DNA of 64,000 nucleotides from Rhodopseudomonas palustris. GTDB lineage: Bacteria; Pseudomonadota; Alphaproteobacteria; Rhizobiales; Xanthobacteraceae. The stretch lies in the NCBI RefSeq assembly GCF_007005445.1, contig NZ_CP041387.1:3683001-3747000 (forward strand). The letters are read 5' to 3'. Shown one piece after another: positions 1 to 9,805 of the stretch (position 1 is its first letter; each line of letters begins with the position of its first letter). Position numbers and translations under genes: made by a program. The notes under the pieces were generated by a model. It was given only the letters and a program-made list of their open reading frames with translations. It was not told the origin of the DNA and searched no databases.

Positions 1-1552
1 CGCCGCCGACCACGGTCTCGGCGAAGGCGAAGCCCTCGCCGCGCGGCAGCGGCTTGATGTCGAGCACGACGTCGCCGAACTGGCCGTGGCCGCCGGACTG
101 CTTCTTGTGCCGGCCGCGCTGGGTCACCGGCTTGCGGATGGTCTCGCGGTAGCCGATCGCCGGGGCGTGCGACTTCACGGTGACGCCGTAACGGTCGTGC
201 AGCCGCTCCAGCGTCACGCGCAGATGCATCTCGCCCTGACCCCACAGCACCATCTCGTGGCTCTGCGGATCGTGCACGACGGTCAGCGAGGGATCTTCCT
301 CGTTCAGCCGCTGCAGCGCCTGGCCGAGCTTGACGTCGTCCTTGCGGTCGGCGGCGGCCAGTGCCATCGCCAGCACCGGCGGGACGGCGGAGACCTCGAC
401 CAGCGCGGCGGGTGCGGCCTTGCCGTTGGCGAAAGTGTCGCCGGTTTTGATCGCGTCGAGCTTGCCGAGCGCGACGACGTCGCCGGCCGAGGCCGACGAG
501 CGCTTGCTGTCATGGCCGCCGCCGACCGCCTGAATGCCGGAGACACGCGCGGACTCGCCGGCCGACGACTGTACATTGTCGCCGTCGGCAAGCGTGCCGG
601 ACAGCACCCGCGCCAGCGACAGCTTGCCGCCGTGCTGCAGATGCTGGGTCTTGAAGACGTAGCCGATCGCGTCCTTGCCGGCAGTGACGCCGAGGCGTGC
701 CGCGGTCTCGCTAACGTCCGGCGCTTCATGGCGCAGCGCCTTGAGCAGACGCATCACGCCGTTCTCGCGCAGCGCCGAGCCGAGCAGCACCGGACAGATC
801 ACGCCTTCGCGCAGCTCGCGGGCGAGGTCGTCGAACACCGCGTCGCGCGGCGGCGGGATGTCTTCGAGCAGTTGCTCCATCAGCGCGTCGTCGTGATCGG
901 CGAGCTTCTCGAGCATCGAGAACCGCGCTTCCTTCTCGCGGTCGAGATCGCCGCCTTCGAGGTCGATCACTTCGGAGGGCTTGTGCTCCCGATAGACGAA
1001 AGCGCGCTCCAGCGCGAGGTCGACATAGCCGGCGATCAGTTCGCCGTTCCAGATCGGAATCTGGCGCAGCACCAGCGGGATGCGGGATGCCGGCTGCAGA
1101 CTGTCGAGCACTTCGCGAACGCGTTTGTTGGCGCGATCGATCTTGTTCAGGAACAGAAATCTGGGAATGCCGAGATCTTCGAGTTCGCGCAGGATGAGCT
1201 GCAACTGCGGCAGCTTGCGCTCGTCGGCTTCGCACACCACCACGGCGGCGTCGACGGCGGGAAGCGCCGCGCGCATGTCGTGCGCGAATTCGACGGAGCC
1301 GGGACAATCGAGGAAGGTGTAGGTCTCACCCATGAACTGGGTGGTGACGGCGGTGAGGCTGAGGCCCATTTTGTGCTGGCGGGCCTCGGGGCTGGAGTCG
1401 CCGTGCGAGGTGCCGGCATCGACCGAGCCGGCCCGGGGGATGGCGCCGGTTCGCGCCAGGATCGCTTCGAGTAGTGTGGTTTTTCCGCTTTGGAATGGGC
1501 CCACCAGTGCGATGCACCGGGGACCGCGGGGACTTCTGACGTCTTGTCCCAT
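1..1552 (-). CDS. EF-G-like translational GTPase (C-terminus outside window)
   Basis: Translational GTPase of the elongation factor G family; the window holds about 517 N-terminal residues and the gene runs off the left edge. Visible motifs are the P-loop GPFQSGKTT (residues 18-26), a DCPG switch II motif and the NKID guanine-recognition motif, followed by EF-G domains II and III. The ATG is preceded by AGGAGG about 5 bases upstream, which fixes the start. The P-loop is preceded by a Cys/Arg-rich leader rather than the usual EF-G N-terminus, and no ribosomal-protein or tuf genes are nearby, so this is more likely an EF-G-like paralogue than the main fusA. The family is certain; the exact role (translocation, ribosome recycling or stress) is not. 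Confidence 0.85.
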   Translation of the reverse strand, partial: MGQDVRSPRGPRCIALVGPFQSGKTTLLEAILARTGAIPRAGSVDAGTSHGDSSPEARQHKMGLSLTAVTTQFMGETYTFLDCPGSVEFAHDMRAALPAVDAAVVVCEADERKLPQLQLILRELEDLGIPRFLFLNKIDRANKRVREVLDSLQPASRIPLVLRQIPIWNGELIAGYVDLALERAFVYREHKPSEVIDLEGGDLDREKEARFSMLEKLADHDDALMEQLLEDIPPPRDAVFDDLARELREGVICPVLLGSALRENGVMRLLKALRHEAPDVSETAARLGVTAGKDAIGYVFKTQHLQHGGKLSLARVLSGTLADGDNVQSSAGESARVSGIQAVGGGHDSKRSSASAGDVVALGKLDAIKTGDTFANGKAAPAALVEVSAVPPVLAMALAAADRKDDVKLGQALQRLNEEDPSLTVVHDPQSHEMVLWGQGEMHLRVTLERLHDRYGVTVKSHAPAIGYRETIRKPVTQRGRHKKQSGGHGQFGDVVLDIKPLPRGEGFAFAETVVGG

Positions 1553-1685
1553 CGCCGCCTCCTGACTTTGGAGCTCGGCCCGTGATTGGGTCGGCAAGAC
1601 GTGATGCTTTCGCAACACACGACACTTGGCAAGCGCGAAAAATTGCGACGCTTCGATGTCGACCTTGAGCCGGATCAAGGACAGG

Positions 1686-1723
1686 CAAAAATAAGCGCTG
1701 CGACGCGGTTGCATCGCAGCGCT
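1686..1723 (-). terminator. Rho-independent terminator after first DUF992 gene
   Basis: A perfect 10-bp inverted repeat (AGCGCTGCGA, 1694-1703, with its complement at 1714-1723) and a 10-base loop. Read on the minus strand it is followed by TATTTTTG, so it ends transcription coming from the DUF992 gene. Confidence 0.75.
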
Positions 1724-1761
1724 AAACCGTGGACCGGGAATAACAGCAGGCGCGCTGTTAG

Positions 1762-2235
1762 TTAGCGCCCGGGACGCAGCTCGAGTTCCTGCAGGCCGAC
1801 CGCGACGTTGACGCCGGTCTGGCCCTGCAGGCTGAGCGGCTGCAGCGCGATCGAATTGGCCGAGCCGCCGATCAGCACATTGGCGCCGAGCCCGACGCCG
1901 ACCGAGGCCGAGCCTTGCGCACCCGCGTAGTTGCCGGCGAGGTCGCCGGGGCCGAAACGCTCGACCGGCGCGAACACCGCCCAGCCGAGCGCGGTTTCCG
2001 GAGTGATGCCGATGTCGAGGCCGATCTTGCGGATGGTGGCGACATAGGGGGTGTCGGGCCGGCCTTCGCTGCGCAGCACGCAGCCGAGATTGGTGACCGA
2101 GCCGACGATGAAGCCCATGCTGGCACCGCCGCGACATTCCAGCATGCCGACGCGCACCCGGCCCTGCTGCGCATCGGCTGCGGTGGCGGTGAGCGTGGCG
2201 GCGGCTAATCCAACGAGAAGCGAGAGGCGGCGCAT
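1762..2235 (-). CDS. DUF992 family secreted protein (copy 1)
   Basis: Small exported protein of 157 aa with a cleavable signal peptide (MRRLSLLVGLAAATLTATAADA, cleavage near residue 22) and one DUF992 domain. Two cysteines in the mature part (about residues 34 and 52) could form a disulfide. It is Gly-rich, with conserved ALQPLSLQGQTG near the C-terminus. DUF992 has no assigned biochemical function that I know of. A second copy lies just upstream at 2459-2980 and shares the domain almost throughout, so the pair is a tandem duplication. A good terminator sits directly downstream. Confidence 0.85.
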   Translation of the reverse strand: MRRLSLLVGLAAATLTATAADAQQGRVRVGMLECRGGASMGFIVGSVTNLGCVLRSEGRPDTPYVATIRKIGLDIGITPETALGWAVFAPVERFGPGDLAGNYAGAQGSASVGVGLGANVLIGGSANSIALQPLSLQGQTGVNVAVGLQELELRPGR

Positions 2236-2396
2236 GGCGAAGATCTCCGACGTGGGATGGTGATGCGAAACGCGCCGCGATTCGGGCGAACGCGATCGAA
2301 CAGCGCGGCCATCTAGTCACAGCATCGATAAATCTTCAATGACGGCACCTGCGCCCCGCCGTACCGATCGATGCTGATACACGGCTGATAGATACG

Positions 2397-2424
2397 AAAA
2401 GGGCCCGCGAATGCGAGCCCTTTT
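2397..2424 (-). terminator. Rho-independent terminator after second DUF992 gene
   Basis: AAAAGGGC (2397-2404) pairs with GCCCTTTT (2417-2424) around an inner CGC/GCG stem and a GAAT loop. The A and T tracts on both flanks make it bidirectional. It lies just past the stop at 2459 and separates the two DUF992 paralogues. Confidence 0.8.
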
Positions 2425-2458
2425 ACCTACGATGCTAATGCTTCGTAAACGTCATCGC

Positions 2459-2980
2459 TCAGCGATGATGATGCCGGCGGTGGTGCTTGCGGTACTTCTT
2501 CTTGGCGATCGGCGCCGGAAGGAGCTGCACGTCGACGATGCCGGCAGTGGCGTTGAAGCCGGTCTGGCCCTGCAGGCTCAGCGGCTGCAGCGCGAAGGCG
2601 TTGTTGGAGCCGCCGACCAGCAGGTTGCCGCCGAAGCCGAAGCCGAACGACGCATTGGCGCCGACGCCGCCATAGCTGCCGCCGAGGTCGCCACGACCGA
2701 TGCGACGGGTCGGGGCGTACACCGCCCAGGCCAGGCCGGTGTTCTGGGTGAAGCCGAGGTCGACGCCGATGCGCTGCACGTTCGCGAGGTAGGGCTCGGG
2801 GCGGCGGTCACCGGACTTGAACAGACATTCGAGCTGGGTGGACGAGCCCACCACGTAACCGACGTTCGGGCCGCCGGCGCACTCGATCACGCCGACCTGC
2901 ACGCGCTCTTGAGCGCTCGCGCTCGCAACCGAGGCGATCAACGCGACCGCAGCGATGCCGAACTGTCTGAGGGTCTTCAT
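2459..2980 (-). CDS. DUF992 family secreted protein (copy 2, His-rich tail)
   Basis: Exported 173-aa paralogue of the 1762-2235 protein. The start chosen is MKTLRQFGIA, with GGAG about 9 bases upstream; the frame stays open further upstream, but that part has no export signal. Signal peptide residues 1-23, then a DUF992 domain with the same ALQPLSLQGQTG block. Unlike copy 1 it ends in a basic, His-rich tail (KKKYRKHHRRHHHR) that could bind metal ions or anionic surfaces; that is inference. Its own terminator follows, so the copies are probably transcribed separately. Confidence 0.85.
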   Translation of the reverse strand: MKTLRQFGIAAVALIASVASASAQERVQVGVIECAGGPNVGYVVGSSTQLECLFKSGDRRPEPYLANVQRIGVDLGFTQNTGLAWAVYAPTRRIGRGDLGGSYGGVGANASFGFGFGGNLLVGGSNNAFALQPLSLQGQTGFNATAGIVDVQLLPAPIAKKKYRKHHRRHHHR

Positions 2981-3107
2981 AGAAACAAACTCCGCATGTG
3001 GGATTGAGATTGCGGAGGCGACAAGAAGGAAGCGTCTTGGCCAAAACAAGGCGCTTCCGCAATTTTGGAACGAATCCTGTGCGGGGTTTCGGATTCTTGA
3101 TGAAGAC

Positions 3108-4722
<1,615 letters not shown>

Positions 4723-5376
4723 ATGTACAAGCTCTATTCGATGCAGCGATCGGGAAACAGCTACAAGGTGCGCCTTGCGCTGGCATTTCTCGATGCCCCG
4801 TACCGCGCGATCGAGGTCGACATCCTGCGCGGCGAAAGCCGCACGCCCGATTTCCTCGCCAAGAATCCGAGCGGCCAGGTGCCGCTGCTGGAGACCGCGC
4901 CGGGCCGCTATCTCGCCGAATCCAATGCGATCCTGTGGTACCTCGCCGTCGGCACCTCGCTGGCGCCGGACACCAGGATGGACCGCGCCGAAGCGCTGCA
5001 ATGGATGTTCTTCGAGCAGCATGCGCTGGAGCCCAACATCGGCTCGGCGTATTTCTGGCTGTGTCTGGTCAAGGGCGGCCGCGACCTGCAGACCCACGCG
5101 CTGGAGGACTGGCTGGAGCGCGGCTATGCGGCGCTGCAGGTGATGGAGAACCACCTCAAGACCAACGATTACTTCGCAGCCGGCCAGCTCACCATCGCCG
5201 ACATCGCGCTGTACGGCTACACCCACGTCGCCGACCAATGCGATTTCGACCTGTCGACGTTTCCGGCGGTGAACGCCTGGCTGCGACGGGTCGAACAGAC
5301 CCCGGGTTTCATCACCATGGACTGGACCCCGGACGCGGCGGCCGCCGACGCCGCGGATTTCGCCGCCGAAGCCTGA
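4723..5376 (+). CDS. Glutathione S-transferase family protein
   Basis: Cytosolic GST-fold protein of 217 aa. Residues 1-80 form the thioredoxin-like domain, with the SGQVPLLE cis-proline loop and the ESNAI glutathione-contact segment. The rest is the all-helical domain with LTIADIALYGYTHVAD, the conserved N-capping box of the family. An Ala/Asp-rich tail ends the protein. Start MYKLYSMQRS matches the usual beginning of the fold; an in-frame upstream extension (from 4399) lacks family features. No neighbouring gene points to a substrate, so conjugation, peroxidase or isomerase activity cannot be told apart. Confidence 0.88.
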   Translation: MYKLYSMQRSGNSYKVRLALAFLDAPYRAIEVDILRGESRTPDFLAKNPSGQVPLLETAPGRYLAESNAILWYLAVGTSLAPDTRMDRAEALQWMFFEQHALEPNIGSAYFWLCLVKGGRDLQTHALEDWLERGYAALQVMENHLKTNDYFAAGQLTIADIALYGYTHVADQCDFDLSTFPAVNAWLRRVEQTPGFITMDWTPDAAAADAADFAAEA

Positions 5377-5437
5377 GCGGCCCCGCGCTCGATTTCCGCC
5401 GCGTTTTGGTCACGATTGTCCCTTTCGGGGCCGCATA

Positions 5438-5488
5438 AATGCCGGTGATTGCAGGACAATCCACCAATGCCGGTGATTCGCCGGCATT
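5438..5488. repeat. Short direct and inverted repeat
   Basis: AATGCCGGTGATT occurs at 5438-5450 and again at 5466-5478, a 28-base period. The second copy is also the left arm of a perfect 8-bp inverted repeat: AATGCCGG 5466-5473 and CCGGCATT 5481-5488. It lies 21 bases before the start of the small ORF at 5509, where it could act as an operator or an RNA hairpin. Confidence 0.5.
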
Positions 5489-5508
5489 TGGTTCGAGGAT
5501 TTCGAGTC

Positions 5509-5700
5509 ATGCATTCGTCGTCCGGCCCGGCGCCCGGCTTCATTCGACCCGCCGCGCCCGTCACCTCCCCTCATTTGCTTCGCGCGGTCGCCGCGTCGCT
5601 CGTCATCGCGGTGGCATCGCTCGGCACCATCCTGGCGCTGACGCTGCTGTCGGCCCAATGCGGCGATGCGTGCGGCATGTCGACACCTTTCGCGCTCTGA
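5509..5700 (+). CDS. Small hypothetical single-pass membrane protein
   Basis: Putative 63-aa protein starting MHSSSGPAPG. Residues 24-47 form a strongly hydrophobic helix (AVAASLVIAVASLGTILALT), followed by a short tail with two cysteines (CGDAC). GAGG lies about 10 bases before the ATG. I recognise no family. It sits between a GST and a periplasmic sugar dehydrogenase and could be a membrane microprotein. The alternative is chance coding in GC-rich DNA, so confidence is modest. Confidence 0.4.
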   Translation: MHSSSGPAPGFIRPAAPVTSPHLLRAVAASLVIAVASLGTILALTLLSAQCGDACGMSTPFAL

Positions 5701-5805
5701 TCGCCCCGGCAAAGATCGTCTTCCGCACCGGCGCATGAAACGATCGCCGTCCGGCGCCCGCGACGGACGGCCCGCGACCAGAGCTTGCTGCGAAGGGGCA
5801 TTGCG

Positions 5806-6972
5806 ATGAAGGCACCGATCGTCTGGGTTTCCGGCACGTTGACGGCCGCCACCGCGCTGGTTGCCGCCTCGCTGTTGATCGCCACCGCCAGCCGCGGCGA
5901 GGTCACCACGTTTCCATCCTCCGCCGGCCCGCTGGTGGTCGACACCGTTGCGCAGAATCTGGCGCATCCGTGGGGACTGGCGTTTCTGCCCGACGGCCGG
6001 ATGCTGGTGACCGAGCGGCCCGGCCGGCTGCGGCTGGTGACGCCTCGTGGCGAGTTGTCGCAACCGCTCGCAGGCGTGCCCGAAGTGTGGGCTTCGGGCC
6101 AGGGCGGGCTGCTCGACGTCGTCGCCGACAAGGACGTCGCCGCCAACCGGACGATCTACTTGTGCTACGCCGAACGCGACGGCCGCGGCGGCCGCACCGC
6201 AGTGGCCCGCGGCACCTTGGTCGACGGCGAAGCGCCGAGGCTCGACGCCGTGAAGGTGATCTTCCGCCAGCAGGGACCGCTGTCGTCCGGCAATCATTAC
6301 GGTTGCCGGATCGCCCAGGACGCGCGCGGCGATCTGTTCGTCACGCTCGGCGACCATTACGGCCCGCGCAATCAGGCGCAGAGCCTGTCGGATCATATCG
6401 GCAAGATCGTGCGGATCGCGCCCGACGGCAGCGTGCCGAAGGACAATCCGTTCGCCGGCCGTGACGGCGCCCGGCCGGAGATCTGGAGCCTCGGCCACCG
6501 CAACCCGCAGGGGCTCGCTTTCAATCCCGCCGACGGCAGCCTGTGGGAAGTCGAGCACGGCCCGCGCGGCGGCGACGAGGTCAACCTGATCCGCAAGGGC
6601 GAGAACTTCGGCTGGCCGGTGATCGGCTACGGCGTCGATTACAGCGGCGCCAAGATCCACGAGGCAACCGCGAAGCCGGGGATGCAGCAGCCGGCAAAAT
6701 ACTGGGTGCCGTCGATCTCGCCGAGCGGCATGGCGTTCTACACCGGCAAGCTGTTTCCGAGCTGGAACGGCAACCTGTTCGTCGGCGCGCTGTCCGGACA
6801 GATGCTGGTGCGGCTGTCGCTCGACGGCGACAGAATTACCGGCGAAGAACGGCTGCTGCAGACGCTGAGCGAGCGCATTCGCGACGTTCGCCAGGGCCCC
6901 GACGGCGCGTTGTGGCTGCTCACCGACAGCACCGCGGGGCGGATTCTGCGGGTGAGGCCGGCGGCGAACTAA
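5806..6972 (+). CDS. PQQ-dependent sugar dehydrogenase, YliI/soluble GDH type
   Basis: Predicted periplasmic aldose sugar dehydrogenase of 388 aa. An N-terminal hydrophobic segment (residues 6-29) looks like a signal peptide, followed by a six-bladed beta-propeller of the glucose/sorbosone dehydrogenase family. Motifs include AHPWGLAFLPDG, the GNHYGCRIA and GDHYGPRNQAQ loops, LGHRNPQGLAFNP and EHGPRGGDEVN, which carry the Ca/PQQ-binding residues in YliI. Start MKAPIVW is chosen over an in-frame site 7 codons upstream because GGGG precedes it at good spacing. No PQQ biosynthesis genes are in the window, so cofactor supply is unknown. Confidence 0.88.
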   Translation: MKAPIVWVSGTLTAATALVAASLLIATASRGEVTTFPSSAGPLVVDTVAQNLAHPWGLAFLPDGRMLVTERPGRLRLVTPRGELSQPLAGVPEVWASGQGGLLDVVADKDVAANRTIYLCYAERDGRGGRTAVARGTLVDGEAPRLDAVKVIFRQQGPLSSGNHYGCRIAQDARGDLFVTLGDHYGPRNQAQSLSDHIGKIVRIAPDGSVPKDNPFAGRDGARPEIWSLGHRNPQGLAFNPADGSLWEVEHGPRGGDEVNLIRKGENFGWPVIGYGVDYSGAKIHEATAKPGMQQPAKYWVPSISPSGMAFYTGKLFPSWNGNLFVGALSGQMLVRLSLDGDRITGEERLLQTLSERIRDVRQGPDGALWLLTDSTAGRILRVRPAAN

Positions 6973-7184
6973 GCCGTCATGTCGGCCGAGACCTCCGCTC
7001 ACCGCCGCGATCGTCTCACAGGTTAAGACGTAGTTGACGCGTCACCGCCGTGTAACAAACTACCGCTAGGGTCCGCTCGCGTCTGATCGAGGCCCCCCGT
7101 CGCCGATCAACGTCCCCAGCGGTCCCCGTCAGTCGCCGCGTCTGACCGGGGCCGCACCTTTTTGAGCGGCGCAAAGTCATTGCC

Positions 7185-8033
7185 ATGCTGCGATTCATCC
7201 TGGTCATTGCCGCCGTGGTGCCGCTGACGCTGACACTGCTGCCGGTGCATCTGCTGGCGAAGCGGTTCGGCTGGCGCGCGCAGCGCACGATTCCCCAACT
7301 GTATCACCGCATCGTCTGCGCGCTGATCGGCGTCCGCATTCATCAGGTCGGCCGCCGCTGCGACGGGCCGGCGCTGATCCTGTCCAATCACGTCTCCTGG
7401 CTCGACATCTGCGTGATCTCGGCGGTGGCCCCGGTGTCGTTCATCGCCAAGAGCGAGGTTGCCGGCTGGCCGGTGTTCGGCGCGCTGGCGCGCTGGCAGC
7501 GCACCGTGTTCATCGATCGCCAGGCGCGGCATCGCACCGGCGAGGTGACGCGCGAAATCGGCGCGCGGCTGCAGGACGGCGACGCGATCGTGCTGTTCGC
7601 CGAGGGCACCTCGTCCGACGGCAGCCGGGTGCTGCCGTTCCGCTCGGCGCTGGTCGGCGCGGTGCATCACGCGATCGGCGAACAGAGCGGCGCCGGCGTC
7701 GCGGTGCAGCCGATGGCAGTGACCTATACCGGGCTCAGCGGCCTGCCGATCGGGCGCGAACTGCGCGACCGCGTCGCCTGGTACGGCGACGCCGATCTGA
7801 TCCCGCATTTTGTGGCGCTGCTGTCGGCCGGCGCGATCGACGTCACCGTCAGTTGGGGCAATGCGGTCGCCACCTCCTCCGCCGCCGACCGCAAGCAGAT
7901 CACCCGCGACGCCGAGCAGTCGGTCCGCCGGATGTGCGAAGCAGCCCGCCGCGCCGGCATGCGCGGCACCATCGCGCCGCGGCCCGTCGCAGCGCCGGTG
8001 ACGACGCCAGACGTGCAGCCGGAAGCGGCGTAG
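7185..8033 (+). CDS. plsC: 1-acyl-sn-glycerol-3-phosphate acyltransferase (PlsC/OlsA family)
   Basis: Membrane-associated O-acyltransferase of 282 aa that transfers an acyl chain to a lysolipid in phospholipid (or ornithine-lipid) synthesis. An N-terminal hydrophobic helix (residues 2-22) anchors it. The catalytic HX4D motif is in LSNHVSWLD, and FAEGTSSDGSRVLPF provides the substrate-binding EGT block; PMAVTY is the fourth family motif. A Pro/Ala-rich tail extends past the domain. PlsC and OlsA share these motifs; the lack of an olsB-like neighbour leaves the choice open. Confidence 0.85.
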   Translation: MLRFILVIAAVVPLTLTLLPVHLLAKRFGWRAQRTIPQLYHRIVCALIGVRIHQVGRRCDGPALILSNHVSWLDICVISAVAPVSFIAKSEVAGWPVFGALARWQRTVFIDRQARHRTGEVTREIGARLQDGDAIVLFAEGTSSDGSRVLPFRSALVGAVHHAIGEQSGAGVAVQPMAVTYTGLSGLPIGRELRDRVAWYGDADLIPHFVALLSAGAIDVTVSWGNAVATSSAADRKQITRDAEQSVRRMCEAARRAGMRGTIAPRPVAAPVTTPDVQPEAA

Positions 8034-8063
8034 CGCGCGCAGCACTCACGCACTGCCACAAGC

Positions 8064-8186
8064 CGTCATTCCGGGGCGATCGCGCAAGCGAGCGAACCCG
8101 GAATCCGGAAGATACAAGCGCCCCGGCCGTGCCCCAAACCGCGAGATTCCGGGCTCACGCGCTGACGCGCGTGCCCCGGAATGACG
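8064..8186. repeat. Dispersed palindromic repeat, family A (copy 1)
   Basis: A roughly 120-base element that begins CGTCATTCCGGGGCG, continues to GAACCCGGAATCC, then runs in inverted order to GCCCCGGAATGACG. The two ends are complementary, so the whole can fold as a long hairpin. Copies recur near 9.3, 12.8, 29.1, 37.4, 44.6 and 63.1 kb, always between genes. Together with flanks it fills the 322 bases before the aldo/keto reductase. Confidence 0.85.
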
Positions 8187-8355
8187 ACCTCGGGCAGGCA
8201 TGAGTAATAGGTCGGGTGGCAAGCCGAAAGCGGCCTTCGCTCAGCAATGCCGTGACGACGCACGGCATGACGCGGCTGTGATCGGGGCGCTGCCTTGCGG
8301 CGCTGCGGGGCGCGCGCCACAATGCACCGCTTCAAGCATCTCTCAAGGACACTTC

Positions 8356-9297
8356 ATGGACATTCGCAATCTCGGCGGCAGCGGCCTGCGGGTCTCGGTC
8401 GTCGGCCTCGGCTGCAACAATTTCGGCCAGCGCACCGATCCCGAAACCTCGAAGCAGGTGATCCACAAGGCGATCGACCTCGGCGTCACGCTGTTCGACA
8501 CCGCCGACATCTATGCCGGCATGGGCGGCTCCGAGACCGTGCTCGGCAATGTGCTCGGCGACCGCCGCAAGGACATCGTGCTGGCGACCAAGTTCTGCAA
8601 GCCGATGGCGACCGACGGCACCAAGCAGGGCGCGTCGCGGCGCTACATCGTCGAGGCGGTCGAAGCCAGCCTGAAGCGGCTGAAGACCGACTGGATCGAC
8701 CTGTATCAGCAGCACGACTACGATCCGCTGACGCCGATCGACGAGACGCTGCGCGCGCTCGACGACCTGATCCGCGCCGGCAAGGTACGCTACATCGGCA
8801 ATTCGAATTTTCCGGCGTGGCGGATCGCCGAGGCCGAATACGTCGCCCGCGCGCTCGGCACGCATCGCTTCGTGTCGTGCCAGGACGAATACAGCCTCGT
8901 CGTCCGCGACATCGAAAAAGACCTGCTGCCGGCCGCGCAGGAATACAAGCTCGGCCTGCTGCCGTTCTTCCCGCTGGCGAGCGGACTTCTCACCGGCAAG
9001 TATCAGCGCGGCACGGAGGCGCCGGCGCACACCCGCTTCGCCAAGATGCCGGCGATCCGCGACCGCTACTTCACCGAAGTCAATCTCAACGTCGTCGATC
9101 AGCTCAAGGCGTTCGCCGAAGCACGCGGCCATTCGCTGCTCGAACTGGCGTTCTCCTGGCTCGCCTGCCGCCCGCAAGTCTCCAGCGTGATCGCCGGCGC
9201 CACCACGCCGGAACAGATCGAGCAGAACGTCAAGGCCGCGAGCTGGAAGCTGACCGCCGAGGAGATGGCGGAGGTCGACGCGATTACGAAGGGGTAG
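8356..9297 (+). CDS. Aldo/keto reductase
   Basis: NAD(P)H-dependent TIM-barrel oxidoreductase of 313 aa. The catalytic tetrad of the family can be seen: Asp in LFDTADIYAG, the following Tyr, Lys in LATKFCKP and His in LYQQHDYDP. C-terminal SSVIAGATTPEQIEQN is the cofactor-phosphate loop typical of the YajO/Tas-like branch. Start MDIRNLGGSG is fixed by AAGGA 6 bases upstream; the open frame further upstream runs through repeat DNA. No neighbour indicates a substrate. Confidence 0.9.
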   Translation: MDIRNLGGSGLRVSVVGLGCNNFGQRTDPETSKQVIHKAIDLGVTLFDTADIYAGMGGSETVLGNVLGDRRKDIVLATKFCKPMATDGTKQGASRRYIVEAVEASLKRLKTDWIDLYQQHDYDPLTPIDETLRALDDLIRAGKVRYIGNSNFPAWRIAEAEYVARALGTHRFVSCQDEYSLVVRDIEKDLLPAAQEYKLGLLPFFPLASGLLTGKYQRGTEAPAHTRFAKMPAIRDRYFTEVNLNVVDQLKAFAEARGHSLLELAFSWLACRPQVSSVIAGATTPEQIEQNVKAASWKLTAEEMAEVDAITKG

Positions 9298-9333
9298 TTG
9301 GCGGCAGACAGCGCCCGTCGTCCAACCTCGACG

Positions 9334-9455
9334 GTCATTCCGGGGCGCGCCCGTCAGGGCGCGAGACCGGAATCTCGAGGTGTTCTGCATTGAGGCCCTT
9401 CGCCCTGCACAGCGGGATTCCGGGTTCGCTCGCTGCGCGAGCCCCCCGGAATGAC
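9334..9455. repeat. Dispersed palindromic repeat, family A (copy 2)
   Basis: GTCATTCCGGGGCGCGC at the left and CCCCGGAATGAC at the right, with internal GGAATCTCG and GGGATTCCGGGTTCG blocks. Same architecture as the copy at 8064. It lies between the aldo/keto reductase and the CWC protein. Confidence 0.85.
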
Positions 9456-9595
9456 AGGTGGAGAGATCGCGCCCGTTCTCCGGATCCTGACTGCCGCCGC
9501 CCCCCCTCGCCTCCGCGACCTTCCGCGTATTGCTTCGCGGCCCAGGCGGAGTACGCTGCGAGCGTGTTTAAACCAGCGTTCACCGATCCTTGCTC

Positions 9596-9805
9596 ATGCC
9601 GCTCCGCCCGACCTCGTCCGCCACACCTTCCCCGCCGCCGCGGCGGTTGATCTGCGCCGGCTGCGGCGCCGAGTTTTCGTGCACGATGGACAGCGGCTGC
9701 TGGTGCTCGGCGGAGCCGGCGCATCTGCCGCTGCCGTCGGATGCGGTCGACTGCCTGTGCCCGGACTGTCTGCGCGAGGCCGCGAAGGCGAGCCGCAAAT
9801 CGTGA
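9596..9805 (+). CDS. Cysteine-rich CWC family protein
   Basis: Small putative zinc-binding protein of 69 aa with eight cysteines in the family pattern: Cys20-x2-Cys23, Cys29, the signature CWC (35-37), Cys53, Cys55 and Cys58. The ATG at 9596 is preferred to a TTG two codons earlier. Its stop overlaps the GTG start of the following HAD hydrolase by four bases (GTGA), so the two are probably translationally coupled. The family has no established function that I know of; metal binding is inferred from the cysteine spacing. Confidence 0.8.
   Translation: MPLRPTSSATPSPPPRRLICAGCGAEFSCTMDSGCWCSAEPAHLPLPSDAVDCLCPDCLREAAKASRKS

Noticed and set aside
9451..9801. N-terminal extension of the HAD hydrolase
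   Set aside because: The extension would be read across repeat DNA and the CWC gene in a different frame; the HAD core starts just after the GTG at 9802.
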